A stretch of DNA of 10,676 bases from UBA3222 sp002363035 (lineage in GTDB: Bacteria > Verrucomicrobiota > Verrucomicrobiia > Opitutales > UBA9783): contig CAMPCR010000032.1 of assembly GCA_946646575.1 (NCBI GenBank), positions 1 to 10,676 of the forward strand, in the 5' to 3' direction. The translations under genes and the position numbers were made by a program. Below, one piece after another: positions 1-5,871 of the stretch; positions within the stretch are counted from its first letter, which is position 1; every line of letters starts with the position of its first letter. Below the pieces are notes generated by a model that was not told the origin of the DNA, ran no database searches, and saw only the letters and a list, made by a program, of their open reading frames with translations.

Positions 1-317
1 TGTTGGAGCATCAATCGCTGACCAACGAACGGCGTTTGGCGGACATTCACGCCTTCGAAGAGAATTTTTTTAAAGAAAACAACATCCGTATTCACTTTTC
101 GGACGATGGTATTTCCGAATTGATCAGGCGCAGTATTACCGAAGATAAACCGATTGCGAAACTTTGCAAAACGCTCTTCAAGGATCTCGCGTACGGTTTG
201 AAAATGATTGTTCAACATCAGGGGAGCAATGAGCCGTTTGTGTTGGATAAAGCCTTCGTGCGGGAGCCCGATGCGGAACTTTCGGAGAGAGTAAAAAAGA
301 GCTTCGGGAAGGGGTAA
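1..317 (+). CDS. C-terminal fragment of a ClpX-like AAA+ ATPase (5' end outside window)
   Basis: About 105 codons are open from the left edge to TAA at 315-317. The real start lies upstream; the TTG at position 3 is only an internal codon. The fragment reads as an ATPase lid or C-terminal domain: a run like 'FEENFFKENNIRIHFSDDGISEL', then 'LFKDLAYGLKMI', then an acidic/basic tail. This resembles the C-terminal alpha/beta subdomain of ClpX-type unfoldases, where 'hxhxFTDDAhxxl' precedes a helix. I recall similar tails in AAA proteins of Verrucomicrobiota-like genomes but cannot confirm. No Walker motifs are in view because they would lie outside the window. The gene converges on mutL with a 181-bp gap. 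The assignment rests on the tail alone, so the family call is tentative; that this is a real coding 3' end is more certain. Confidence 0.5.
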   Translation, partial: LEHQSLTNERRLADIHAFEENFFKENNIRIHFSDDGISELIRRSITEDKPIAKLCKTLFKDLAYGLKMIVQHQGSNEPFVLDKAFVREPDAELSERVKKSFGKG

Positions 318-406
318 CCGTTATTCGAAGTTTTCCGTCGCTATCCGCGGTTGTGCGCGGGAGGCGTTCAAGTGATCTGTTGCTTTTCCCTTAAAAGAAA
401 TACCTT

Positions 407-457
407 CGACGGATTTTGAATGCGAAATTGTTGTTCGCCCGCAAGAAATATCCGTCG
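407..457. repeat. Inverted repeat between convergent genes
   Basis: Perfect 8-bp arms CGACGGAT (407-414) and ATCCGTCG (450-457) enclose a second short stem, GCGAA (422-426) with TTCGC (434-438). The structure sits in the 181-bp gap between the upstream ATPase gene and the end of mutL, which face each other. It could act as a bidirectional transcription end signal, but neither side has a U-tract, so it is not a canonical intrinsic terminator. A smaller CCGCG/CGCGG hairpin lies at 345-360. I see no small gene in this gap. Confidence 0.3.
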
Positions 458-498
458 GTCGTTTGCGTTTGTTCATAACTTGTTCACACCGTTGTTCT

Positions 499-3069
499 TC
501 ATCCGTACGCGCGTATTTTCCCCATCAAATCATCCGCGTAAATCTGGTTCCAGATGTGATTTCCGAGCGGATCGGTGACGTAATTTTCACATGTTTGAAG
601 TTTACGGCAGAGGGCGCGTACCTGCTTTTCGTTTGTGACGGGTTCGAAACGGTGCCGTTGTGCCAATCGCACCAGCAGCGGTTCAAAACGATACCGCAAT
701 GCAATCATCTGACCGCCGTATTCCAGACTTGCCGCGATTTGTTCGATAAATAAGTCGGCTTGTTCCGACGGCACCCACTGCGGGAGGGCTTCCAGTTGGA
801 ATTGCGTATCGTTCAGCGCGCGTGCGATGCAGATTTTGCTGAACTTCAACCAATCGAGCGATTCCGAAAAGAACGCCGCCCGTCGGTCTTCGAGAGAAAA
901 AATGTGCGGAAAAAGCAACGTTTGCAACGGTCCGATTTGTTCCTGTTTGAGAAGTGAAGCAATACGATCGTACCACAGCCGCAGTTGTGCACCTTTACAA
1001 TCGAGTACCAGCAACGAAGAGGTATTGTTAAAAAATGCCCAGCGATTTTGCCACAGCGCGAAAAAGGGAATGTCGAATGCATCATGCGATGTTTGGGTGC
1101 TTTTTGTATCTCCGGAAGTGCTTTCGAGAATGGCGTCGGCGGATGACGATCGTGATAATGTGGAATTATGTATGTTATTTTCTGAATTTGCAAGCTTTTT
1201 TGCACCGCCAACCGCCTCCGATGGGGAGGGGACTTTGGGGCTTGGTTTGAAATTGTCTGCGGTTGAAAGTGCTTTTAAGAGGCAGAAGGCATTTTCTTTA
1301 CCATCCGAAGTACTTTGAGAGTTTTGAGATAATGTCGTACCTAACCCATTTGCATCGGAAGTTTTTGCGAAAAAAGATGAACGGACTTCCTTATGTTCGA
1401 ATGGGTGGGGTTGGGTTCGAACATTAGACGGTTGTGTCGAAAAAGCGATACATGGCGCATCATTTCCTGCATTTGCGGTGTTGGGCGAGCCTTTAACCGC
1501 CTCCGCCCTTTGAGAACCGTTTGTATCTGTATTTAGTCCCTGACCTGTTTCGGCGAAAAAATTTTGTGACGACCGAATATCTGTTTTATTTTCCGAAGCA
1601 CTCGACAAGGCATTTGACAGGTTCGGCAGAGGGGATGTATCTGTCACATTCCAATAAAAATTCGCACCGTTTTTTTCGGCTTCCGACGCCTCCGAGGGGC
1701 AGGGACTTCCACAACCTGCTTTGTCTGAAAAATCCCGTAATGCGTACCGAATATCTTCTCTGTTATCCAAAGTGCTTTGAGAATTTTTCGATGATTTTGT
1801 CGGCTCAGACTCGCCCGTCGTGCCGTTCTCAAAATTTATATCATTCTTTTCTTTTTCGATCGTTTCTTCCGAACAAGGCACATCGGGGTTTAATGTCGAA
1901 GCACCCGTGTCGGATGCTTGCGAAAAATTTCGCATATCCTCCAAATTTTCGGTATTTCCCTGAAAATTTGTGGGTGGTCCATCCGTGAAAGCTTCATTCT
2001 TACAGGCACAAAAAGAAGTGTTTCGTGAAACGGGAAAAATATCTTTAATCGGCAACGGAGTATTGTCAAAAAGTTTTTGACAAGCATCCTTCAGACATTC
2101 GCGTACCGCTTCGGCGACAAACGCGCACACTTGGGCATCCTGTTTGAAACGTACTTCGCGCTTGGTCGGGTGAACGTTGATGTCGACGTCGGTGCCGGGT
2201 ATTTCCAGGAAAAGGAATGCCGACGGGTACTTTTTATCGGGCAAAAAGCCGCGGTAGGCTTCCCGAAGCGCGCGCACGAGGTTCGGATGCGTAATCGGGC
2301 GTTGATTGAGGAAAAAGTACAACGTTTGTGCCGTCGCCTGTCCGAACCGCGGCGGTGAAATGACACCCGAAAGGTTCCAATCGTTTTGCGACATTTGAAG
2401 CCGCCACCATGGCATGGATTCGCGTTTCGGCCAAAGCGCATTGACGCGTTCCGACAGCGTTGCACTTTGTGGCGATGCAAACATCAAGCGACCGTCCTGT
2501 TTAAGCTCAAAGTGAACCTGCGGATACGCCAGGGCATACAAACGCACGCAATGGGTAATGTGTGCGCTTTCGGTGGCTTCGGATTTGAGAAATTTGCGGC
2601 GCACGGGGACGTTGTAAAACAAACGTTCGACGGTGATGTCGGTCCCGACGGGACAGGCGCAGGGGACGCAGATCGTTGATGCGGTTGTCGAAATTTTGAC
2701 TTCGCATCCCAATTCGTTTTCGGCGCGGCGCGTTCGAAGCGTTACCTCGGCAACACTTGCAATCGACGGCAGGGCTTCGCCGCGGAAACCGAACGACATC
2801 AATGTTTGCAGATCATCGATGTGCGCCAACTTCCCCGTTGCATGCCGTTTAAAGCACAGTTGCGCATCCCCTTCGTCCATGCCGCAACCGTCGTCACTGA
2901 CGTGAATGAGCGGCAGACCGCCGTTGAAAAATTGAATATAAATATGTTTTGCACCCGCATCCAGACTGTTTTCCAACAGCTCCTTCACGACGTTGGCGGG
3001 ACGTTCGATGACTTCGCCGGCGGCAATTTGATTGGCGATTGTTTCCGACAGTACGCGAATGGACGGCAC
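499..3069 (-). CDS. mutL: DNA mismatch repair protein MutL, long-linker form
   Basis: MutL is the dimeric GHKL ATPase that couples MutS mismatch recognition to downstream repair steps. The N-terminal ATPase is intact. Visible are the N-box with E33/N34 in 'KELLENSLDAG', 'DDGCGM' (59-64), 'RHATGK' (75-80), 'FGFRGEAL' (93-100), and 'NVHPTKREVRF' (298-308), whose Lys reaches the nucleotide. Residues about 345-665 form a Ser/Asn/Thr/Asp-rich linker with degenerate internal repeats. Residues about 667-856 form a recognisable but divergent C-terminal dimerisation domain. At 856 aa it is well above the usual 600-650. The place of the endonuclease motif DQHA(x)2E(x)4E reads 'DCKGAQLRLWYD' (690-701), so metal-binding residues are missing. 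The start is GTG at 3069, giving 'MPSIRVLSETIANQIAAGEV', which matches other MutL N-termini. An in-frame TGA lies ten codons upstream and no strong ribosome-binding site is seen. It is divergent from the sigma-54 activator and convergent with the left-edge gene. Confidence 0.96.
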   Translation of the reverse strand: MPSIRVLSETIANQIAAGEVIERPANVVKELLENSLDAGAKHIYIQFFNGGLPLIHVSDDGCGMDEGDAQLCFKRHATGKLAHIDDLQTLMSFGFRGEALPSIASVAEVTLRTRRAENELGCEVKISTTASTICVPCACPVGTDITVERLFYNVPVRRKFLKSEATESAHITHCVRLYALAYPQVHFELKQDGRLMFASPQSATLSERVNALWPKRESMPWWRLQMSQNDWNLSGVISPPRFGQATAQTLYFFLNQRPITHPNLVRALREAYRGFLPDKKYPSAFLFLEIPGTDVDINVHPTKREVRFKQDAQVCAFVAEAVRECLKDACQKLFDNTPLPIKDIFPVSRNTSFCACKNEAFTDGPPTNFQGNTENLEDMRNFSQASDTGASTLNPDVPCSEETIEKEKNDINFENGTTGESEPTKSSKNSQSTLDNREDIRYALRDFSDKAGCGSPCPSEASEAEKNGANFYWNVTDTSPLPNLSNALSSASENKTDIRSSQNFFAETGQGLNTDTNGSQRAEAVKGSPNTANAGNDAPCIAFSTQPSNVRTQPHPFEHKEVRSSFFAKTSDANGLGTTLSQNSQSTSDGKENAFCLLKALSTADNFKPSPKVPSPSEAVGGAKKLANSENNIHNSTLSRSSSADAILESTSGDTKSTQTSHDAFDIPFFALWQNRWAFFNNTSSLLVLDCKGAQLRLWYDRIASLLKQEQIGPLQTLLFPHIFSLEDRRAAFFSESLDWLKFSKICIARALNDTQFQLEALPQWVPSEQADLFIEQIAASLEYGGQMIALRYRFEPLLVRLAQRHRFEPVTNEKQVRALCRKLQTCENYVTDPLGNHIWNQIYADDLMGKIRAYG
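1111..1785. repeat. Degenerate internal repeats in the mutL linker
   Basis: The + strand word TCCGAAGTGCTTTGAGAA recurs in variants at about 1766-1785, 1592-1608, 1304-1320 and 1111-1130, so spacings are about 174, 288 and 193 bp. A companion word, GCCTCCG, appears 78-93 bp to the left of three of these, at 1688, 1499 and 1214, often followed by a GGGG/AGGGAC run. In protein terms this is a repeated pattern: 'NSQSTLDNREDIR', 'SSASENKTDIR' and 'NSQSTSDGKEN', followed by 'SP..PSEA..AEKN.AN' or 'SPSEAVGGAKKLAN'. The linker therefore seems to have grown by in-frame duplication of a roughly 60-residue unit. Confidence 0.6.
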
Positions 3070-3226
3070 AAAGCCAGAACAAGCGATTTGCCTTCAAAAC
3101 GCAAACTTCATTCACTTAAAAAGTGTTTGAAAAATTGAACACAAACCCGCGGGAAACGGATTTTATTGACCTGTGAAAATTTTTCCTTGAAAAAATTTCC
3201 GAACCGTTTTAGCTTTGGGAAAGCGT

Positions 3227-3255
3227 TTGTCAGTGATGCTTAAAAACCTTATAAT
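3227..3255 (+). promoter_or_regulatory. Sigma-70 type promoter of the sigma-54 activator gene
   Basis: -35 TTGTCA (3227-3232), a 17-bp spacer and a perfect -10 TATAAT (3250-3255). Transcription should begin about 6-9 bases after the -10, at roughly 3261-3264. The ATG is at 3264, so the predicted mRNA has almost no 5' leader. The 194-bp mutL/activator divergent gap must also hold the mutL promoter on the other strand, but I see no convincing match for it. AT-rich tracts around 3171-3200 could act as an UP element or bend. Confidence 0.75.
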
Positions 3256-3263
3256 AAAGCAAG

Positions 3264-4664
3264 ATGTACATCGAAAAAGTGCTGGTTGTGAACGACGAAC
3301 CGGGTGTTCGTAAGTCATTGGAGGAGATGGTTCGGCAACATCGCCGTTCGGTTTTGTCGGTCGAAACGCGGACGGCCGCCGAAGCGGCGTTGAGCAAAGA
3401 TGTTTTCGATTTGGTTTTTCTGAGTTCGCATTTGTCGGACGGCGAAGGAAAGGATGTTTTAAAGTATCTGAACGATCTGCCCGCAGTGACGATCAAGCCG
3501 CTGGTGGTGATTGTCAGTGGGTTCAATTCCGTTCCGTCGGCGGTCGAAGCGATCAAAGCGGGGGCATTCGATTATATTTTGAAGCCTTTTTCGTTGCAGG
3601 AAATCGAAGGCGTGCTGAAAAAGGCGGAGGCGTACCGACAGTTGAAAGAGGTTAATCAATTTTTTTCGGTACATAAAGATGCCGATACGGAACTGCTCGG
3701 CGACAGCGACGCCATCCGGAATATTCGGGAGCTCATTCGGAAGGTGGCGCCGACGGCGGCGACGGTGTTGATTACGGGCGAAAACGGAACGGGGAAAGAG
3801 GTGGTGGCGCGCGAAATTTTCCGCAAAAGCCGACTGATCGATAAACCGTTTTTGGCGGTCAACTGCGCGGCGATTGCCGAAAACCTGATGGAGAGCGAGT
3901 TTTTCGGGCACGAAAAAGGTGCTTTTACCAACGCAACCGCACGCCGACCGGGACGGTTCGAATTGGCGGACGGCGGTGTGTTGTTTTTGGATGAAATCGC
4001 GGAAATTCCGACGCATTTACAACCGAAACTCCTGCGGGTGTTGCAGGAAAAATCGTTCGAGCGCGTGGGCGGTACGCGCACCGTCAATGTGAATGTGCGT
4101 TTGATTGCGGCGACCAACCGTAACCTGCAAAAGTTGATGAAGGAAGGGAAGTTTCGCGAAGATTTATATTACCGCCTCAACGTTTTCCCGATCCACATCC
4201 CGCCGTTGCGGGAACGCAAAACCGACATCATACCGATGGCGGAAATTTTCCTGGAGCGTTGCATGAAAAAGTATGACGCCAAATTGAAAGGTTTTTCGGA
4301 TGACGCCAAACAGCTGTTGACGGAACATCGCTGGCCGGGTAACGTGCGGGAGTTGCAAAATACGGTTGAACGAGCAGTGTTGCTGTCGAACGGCGCACCT
4401 TATATCACCCCGGCGGTTTTGAACATTTCGACGGCTTCGGACGTAACGCTTCGGAGTGAAGATTTGAAGAATCCCGAAGTCGTTTCGACCGTCAGTTTGG
4501 ATTACGTCGAAAAACAGCATATTTTGCGCATTTTGAAAGTAACGCGCGGCAACTGTACGCGTGCGGCAAAGTTACTCAATATCACGACGCGTACGTTGTA
4601 CAATAAACTGAAAGCCTACCGTAAAACCGTTCGCGAATTTAAACACATCAATATGGAAGAGTAG
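3264..4664 (+). CDS. NtrC-family sigma-54 activator with atypical receiver domain
   Basis: A bacterial enhancer-binding protein that would remodel sigma-54 RNA polymerase by ATP hydrolysis. Residues 1-125 form a receiver fold with the acidic pair D11/E12, the switch Ser S85 and the conserved K107 ('YILKPF'). The phospho-acceptor position, in 'DLVFLSSHLSDGEG', is S54 instead of Asp. Residues about 144-380 form the AAA+ domain: Walker A 'GENGTGKE' (172-179), the sigma-54 loop 'GAFTNA' (219-224, usually GAFTGA), Walker B 'VLFLDE' (239-244), and 'FREDLYYRLNVFPI' with the arginine-finger region (297-310). The C-terminus carries a Fis-type helix-turn-helix, 'GNCTRAAKLLNITTRTLYNKL' spread over about 429-449. 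The 466-aa length is normal. The ATG lies immediately before the first receiver strand, so a later start is unlikely. The only Shine-Dalgarno-like bases are a weak AAGCAAG. No sensor kinase is adjacent, so the input and target genes are unknown. Confidence 0.95.
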   Translation: MYIEKVLVVNDEPGVRKSLEEMVRQHRRSVLSVETRTAAEAALSKDVFDLVFLSSHLSDGEGKDVLKYLNDLPAVTIKPLVVIVSGFNSVPSAVEAIKAGAFDYILKPFSLQEIEGVLKKAEAYRQLKEVNQFFSVHKDADTELLGDSDAIRNIRELIRKVAPTAATVLITGENGTGKEVVAREIFRKSRLIDKPFLAVNCAAIAENLMESEFFGHEKGAFTNATARRPGRFELADGGVLFLDEIAEIPTHLQPKLLRVLQEKSFERVGGTRTVNVNVRLIAATNRNLQKLMKEGKFREDLYYRLNVFPIHIPPLRERKTDIIPMAEIFLERCMKKYDAKLKGFSDDAKQLLTEHRWPGNVRELQNTVERAVLLSNGAPYITPAVLNISTASDVTLRSEDLKNPEVVSTVSLDYVEKQHILRILKVTRGNCTRAAKLLNITTRTLYNKLKAYRKTVREFKHINMEE

Positions 4665-4777
4665 GTGAAGCGGTTGCCGACAAAGGCGTTTTCGGCAAAA
4701 ATTTTGCTTTCGCGGTTAAAAAAGTTCGTCGGCGGGTTGTATGTTCGTGTTGCTAAAATGGATACGAGGCAGGGCTT

Positions 4778-4873
4778 CCGTTTCAAGCGTGCAAGATTGA
4801 ATGCAACCGAAGCGTTGTGTTTGAACCACCTGGGGAAACAAGTCTTTCCGTTGCATTCAACCCTTTGAAACGG
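4778..4873. repeat. Large nested inverted repeat (96 bp)
   Basis: Inner arms TTGAATGCAAC (4797-4807) and GTTGCATTCAA (4850-4860) are perfect over 11 bp. After one mismatch they continue inward for 3-4 more pairs (GAAG with TTTC, the last being G-U). Outer arms CCGTTTCAA (4778-4786) and TTGAAACGG (4865-4873) are perfect over 9 bp. The loop is about 32 bases. The element sits 113 bp after the activator stop and 84 bp past the small minus-strand gene, so it lies between two convergent transcripts. It could be a bidirectional terminator-like structure, a small RNA, or a non-autonomous palindromic repeat. It has no T-run as in a canonical intrinsic terminator. Confidence 0.7.
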
Positions 4874-4907
4874 TTTATTACTGCCGTTTCTACGGTTTAT
4901 GACGCCG
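4870..4907. repeat. Imperfect direct repeat plus nearby palindrome
   Basis: ACGGTTTATTACTGCCG (4870-4886) and ACGGTTTATGACGCCG (4892-4907) are near-identical copies with a 22-base period. Just beyond, CCGAACGTTCGG (4926-4937) is a perfect 12-bp palindrome. With the large inverted repeat to the left, they fill most of the 293-bp non-coding stretch 4665-4957, where I find no credible protein gene. Confidence 0.5.
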
Positions 4908-4957
4908 TAATTGAGAGATTACGTTCCGAACGTTCGGCAAAAACGCTCGCGGTTTGT

Positions 4958-5206
4958 CTATTGAGCATCGCCGAACGTCGCTTCCCGCGAAAGGAATGCG
5001 CGGATGCCGAAAAGGGACATGCGAACTTTTTCGATATGCTCCGTCGTGCAGGATAAGTCATCGCAGACGTTTTCAATGTCCACGCGACTTTTGGCGATGC
5101 GATCACGAACGGTATCCAACCTGTCCGTAAGTTCGCTAACATCCCGCGCGATATTGATGAGATTTTCCCGTGAGGAAGCCTGATTTCCTTTACTATCTTT
5201 TTCCAT
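4958..5206 (-). CDS. Small coiled-coil hypothetical protein
   Basis: An 82-aa protein that I do not recognise. It is highly charged and reads as mostly helical, with heptad-like spacing over residues about 15-68 ('NLINIARDVSELTDRLDTV' and onward to 'CTTEHIEKVRMSLFGI'). This suggests a coiled coil or helical bundle. No signal peptide or membrane segment is visible. The ATG at 5206 is preceded by AGGA about ten bases upstream, and a well-formed promoter lies roughly 50 bases upstream on the same strand. Both support it as a real gene rather than a chance frame. It lies 94 bp downstream of the CsrA-like gene on the same strand but has its own promoter. Function is unknown; a structural or adaptor role would fit but is a guess. 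Confidence 0.65.
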   Translation of the reverse strand: MEKDSKGNQASSRENLINIARDVSELTDRLDTVRDRIAKSRVDIENVCDDLSCTTEHIEKVRMSLFGIRAFLSREATFGDAQ

Positions 5207-5252
5207 AAACTCTACGTCCTGAAACCTGTTTGGTTTTTAACGCTACGTCTCA

Positions 5253-5281
5253 ATTATCTAATGTATTTTCAATGATGTCAA
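5253..5281 (-). promoter_or_regulatory. Near-consensus promoter of the small coiled-coil gene
   Basis: On the minus strand, -35 TTGACA (5281-5276, perfect), a 17-bp spacer and -10 GATAAT (5258-5253). The predicted start is near 5246, giving a leader of about 40 bases. The leader includes a short hairpin AAACC-AAACA-GGTTT (5237-5223) and then the AGGA ribosome-binding site. Confidence 0.75.
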
Positions 5282-5298
5282 GTATTTTTACAATACTT
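5280..5298. terminator. AT-rich hairpin after the CsrA-like gene
   Basis: AAGTATT (5280-5286) and AATACTT (5292-5298) form a perfect 7-bp stem with a 5-base loop, just past the stop codon at 5301-5303. On the minus strand the structure follows the CsrA-like gene directly but has no U-tract. On the + strand a T-run does follow it (5297-5302), but no + strand gene lies near. The stem also touches the -35 box of the downstream promoter. It may be a weak terminator or just an AT-rich palindrome. Confidence 0.35.
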
Positions 5299-5300
5299 TT

Positions 5301-5696
5301 TTACAGTTTATTGGATTGATACATAACACATTTTGTATCATCAAAATCAAACCCGATAGACACGCGAGAAGATAACGTAACGCCTTTCCTGCCTTTATCG
5401 TTGTGTGTTTTAATATCCACCACGACCATTTCGCAGATGACGTTCTTTTTATCCGCATCGAACAGTTCAAGTTTGTCCTCGAAATGTACGGTAATACAGT
5501 GCGTATCTTCGGGGAAGCCGAAGGTACAGGTATTTTTATCCTCAAAAACCTCTAAATCGGCACAAATATCGGTCGCATTCGGATCCGTATCGTGGTCGCC
5601 CGTGACGTGTTTAACCCGAAGCGAACAAATAACGGTTTCCCCGTCGGGCGCATAGATATTGAACGCCTCGCCGACCCGTCTGTTTGTCACTAACAC
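5301..5696 (-). CDS. Divergent CsrA-like protein, apparent tandem fusion of two CsrA-like halves
   Basis: CsrA is a small homodimeric RNA-binding protein that controls translation by binding GGA motifs. Starting at GTG 5696 the protein is 131 aa and begins 'MLVTNRRVGEAFNIY', which aligns without gaps to the CsrA start 'MLILTRRVGE' (R6, R7, G9 and E10 at the same numbers). Next come 'GETVICSLRVKHV' (19-31, the second strand), an acidic insert (32-53), and 'CTFGFPEDTHCITVHFED' (57-74). The last resembles the CsrA end 'VRIGVxAPKEVSVHREE', with Phe in place of the key RNA-contact Arg. A second copy follows: 'LELFDADKKNVICEMVVVDI' (77-96) mirrors 'FNIYAPDGETVICSLRVKHV' (12-31), and 'SIGFDFDDTKCVMYQ' (113-127) mirrors 'TFGFPEDTHCITVH' (58-71). 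The frame is open further upstream, to GTG 5822 (173 aa), but the extra residues show no homology. The gene is divergent from hisS, with no clear ribosome-binding site. The family call is by eye. Confidence 0.55.
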   Translation of the reverse strand: MLVTNRRVGEAFNIYAPDGETVICSLRVKHVTGDHDTDPNATDICADLEVFEDKNTCTFGFPEDTHCITVHFEDKLELFDADKKNVICEMVVVDIKTHNDKGRKGVTLSSRVSIGFDFDDTKCVMYQSNKL

Positions 5697-5708
5697 GAGA
5701 TCATCGTG
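5694..5708 (-). promoter_or_regulatory. Hairpin over the CsrA-like gene start codon
   Basis: On the minus strand CACGA-TGATC-TCGTG forms a perfect 5-bp stem with a 5-base loop. The proposed GTG start is the last three bases of the 3' arm, so it would be paired when folded. The region has no Shine-Dalgarno. The fold could lower translation, or could mean the true start is elsewhere. Confidence 0.35.
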
Positions 5709-5871
5709 TGCAAAAGGGCGCGGACTGTAAAGTTCAAACGGGTAATGGAAGAACGCAGGAGGAGCTAATTGTCCGCGATGGCGCGATGCAGGTGTTTGAA
5801 AACCGCAAAATCCTGTTCCCACAGGGGATTTCGAACTTGTATCAACGGCTTACGGGCGGTACGTTGAAGAC

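Noticed and set aside
1405..1425. GGTTCGAAC-like words resembling a tRNA T-loop (also near 640)
   Set aside because: They lie within mutL coding sequence and no acceptor, D or anticodon stems can be built around them.
4665..4868. 67-codon + strand frame starting with GTG directly after the activator stop
   Set aside because: No ribosome-binding site, no recognisable domain, and its 3' half is the large inverted repeat.
5842..5871. GGGCGGTACG before hisS, resembling the T-box core GGGTGGNACCGCG
   Set aside because: Only part of the core matches, there is no specifier stem or terminator/antiterminator pair, and T-boxes are rare in Gram-negative bacteria.
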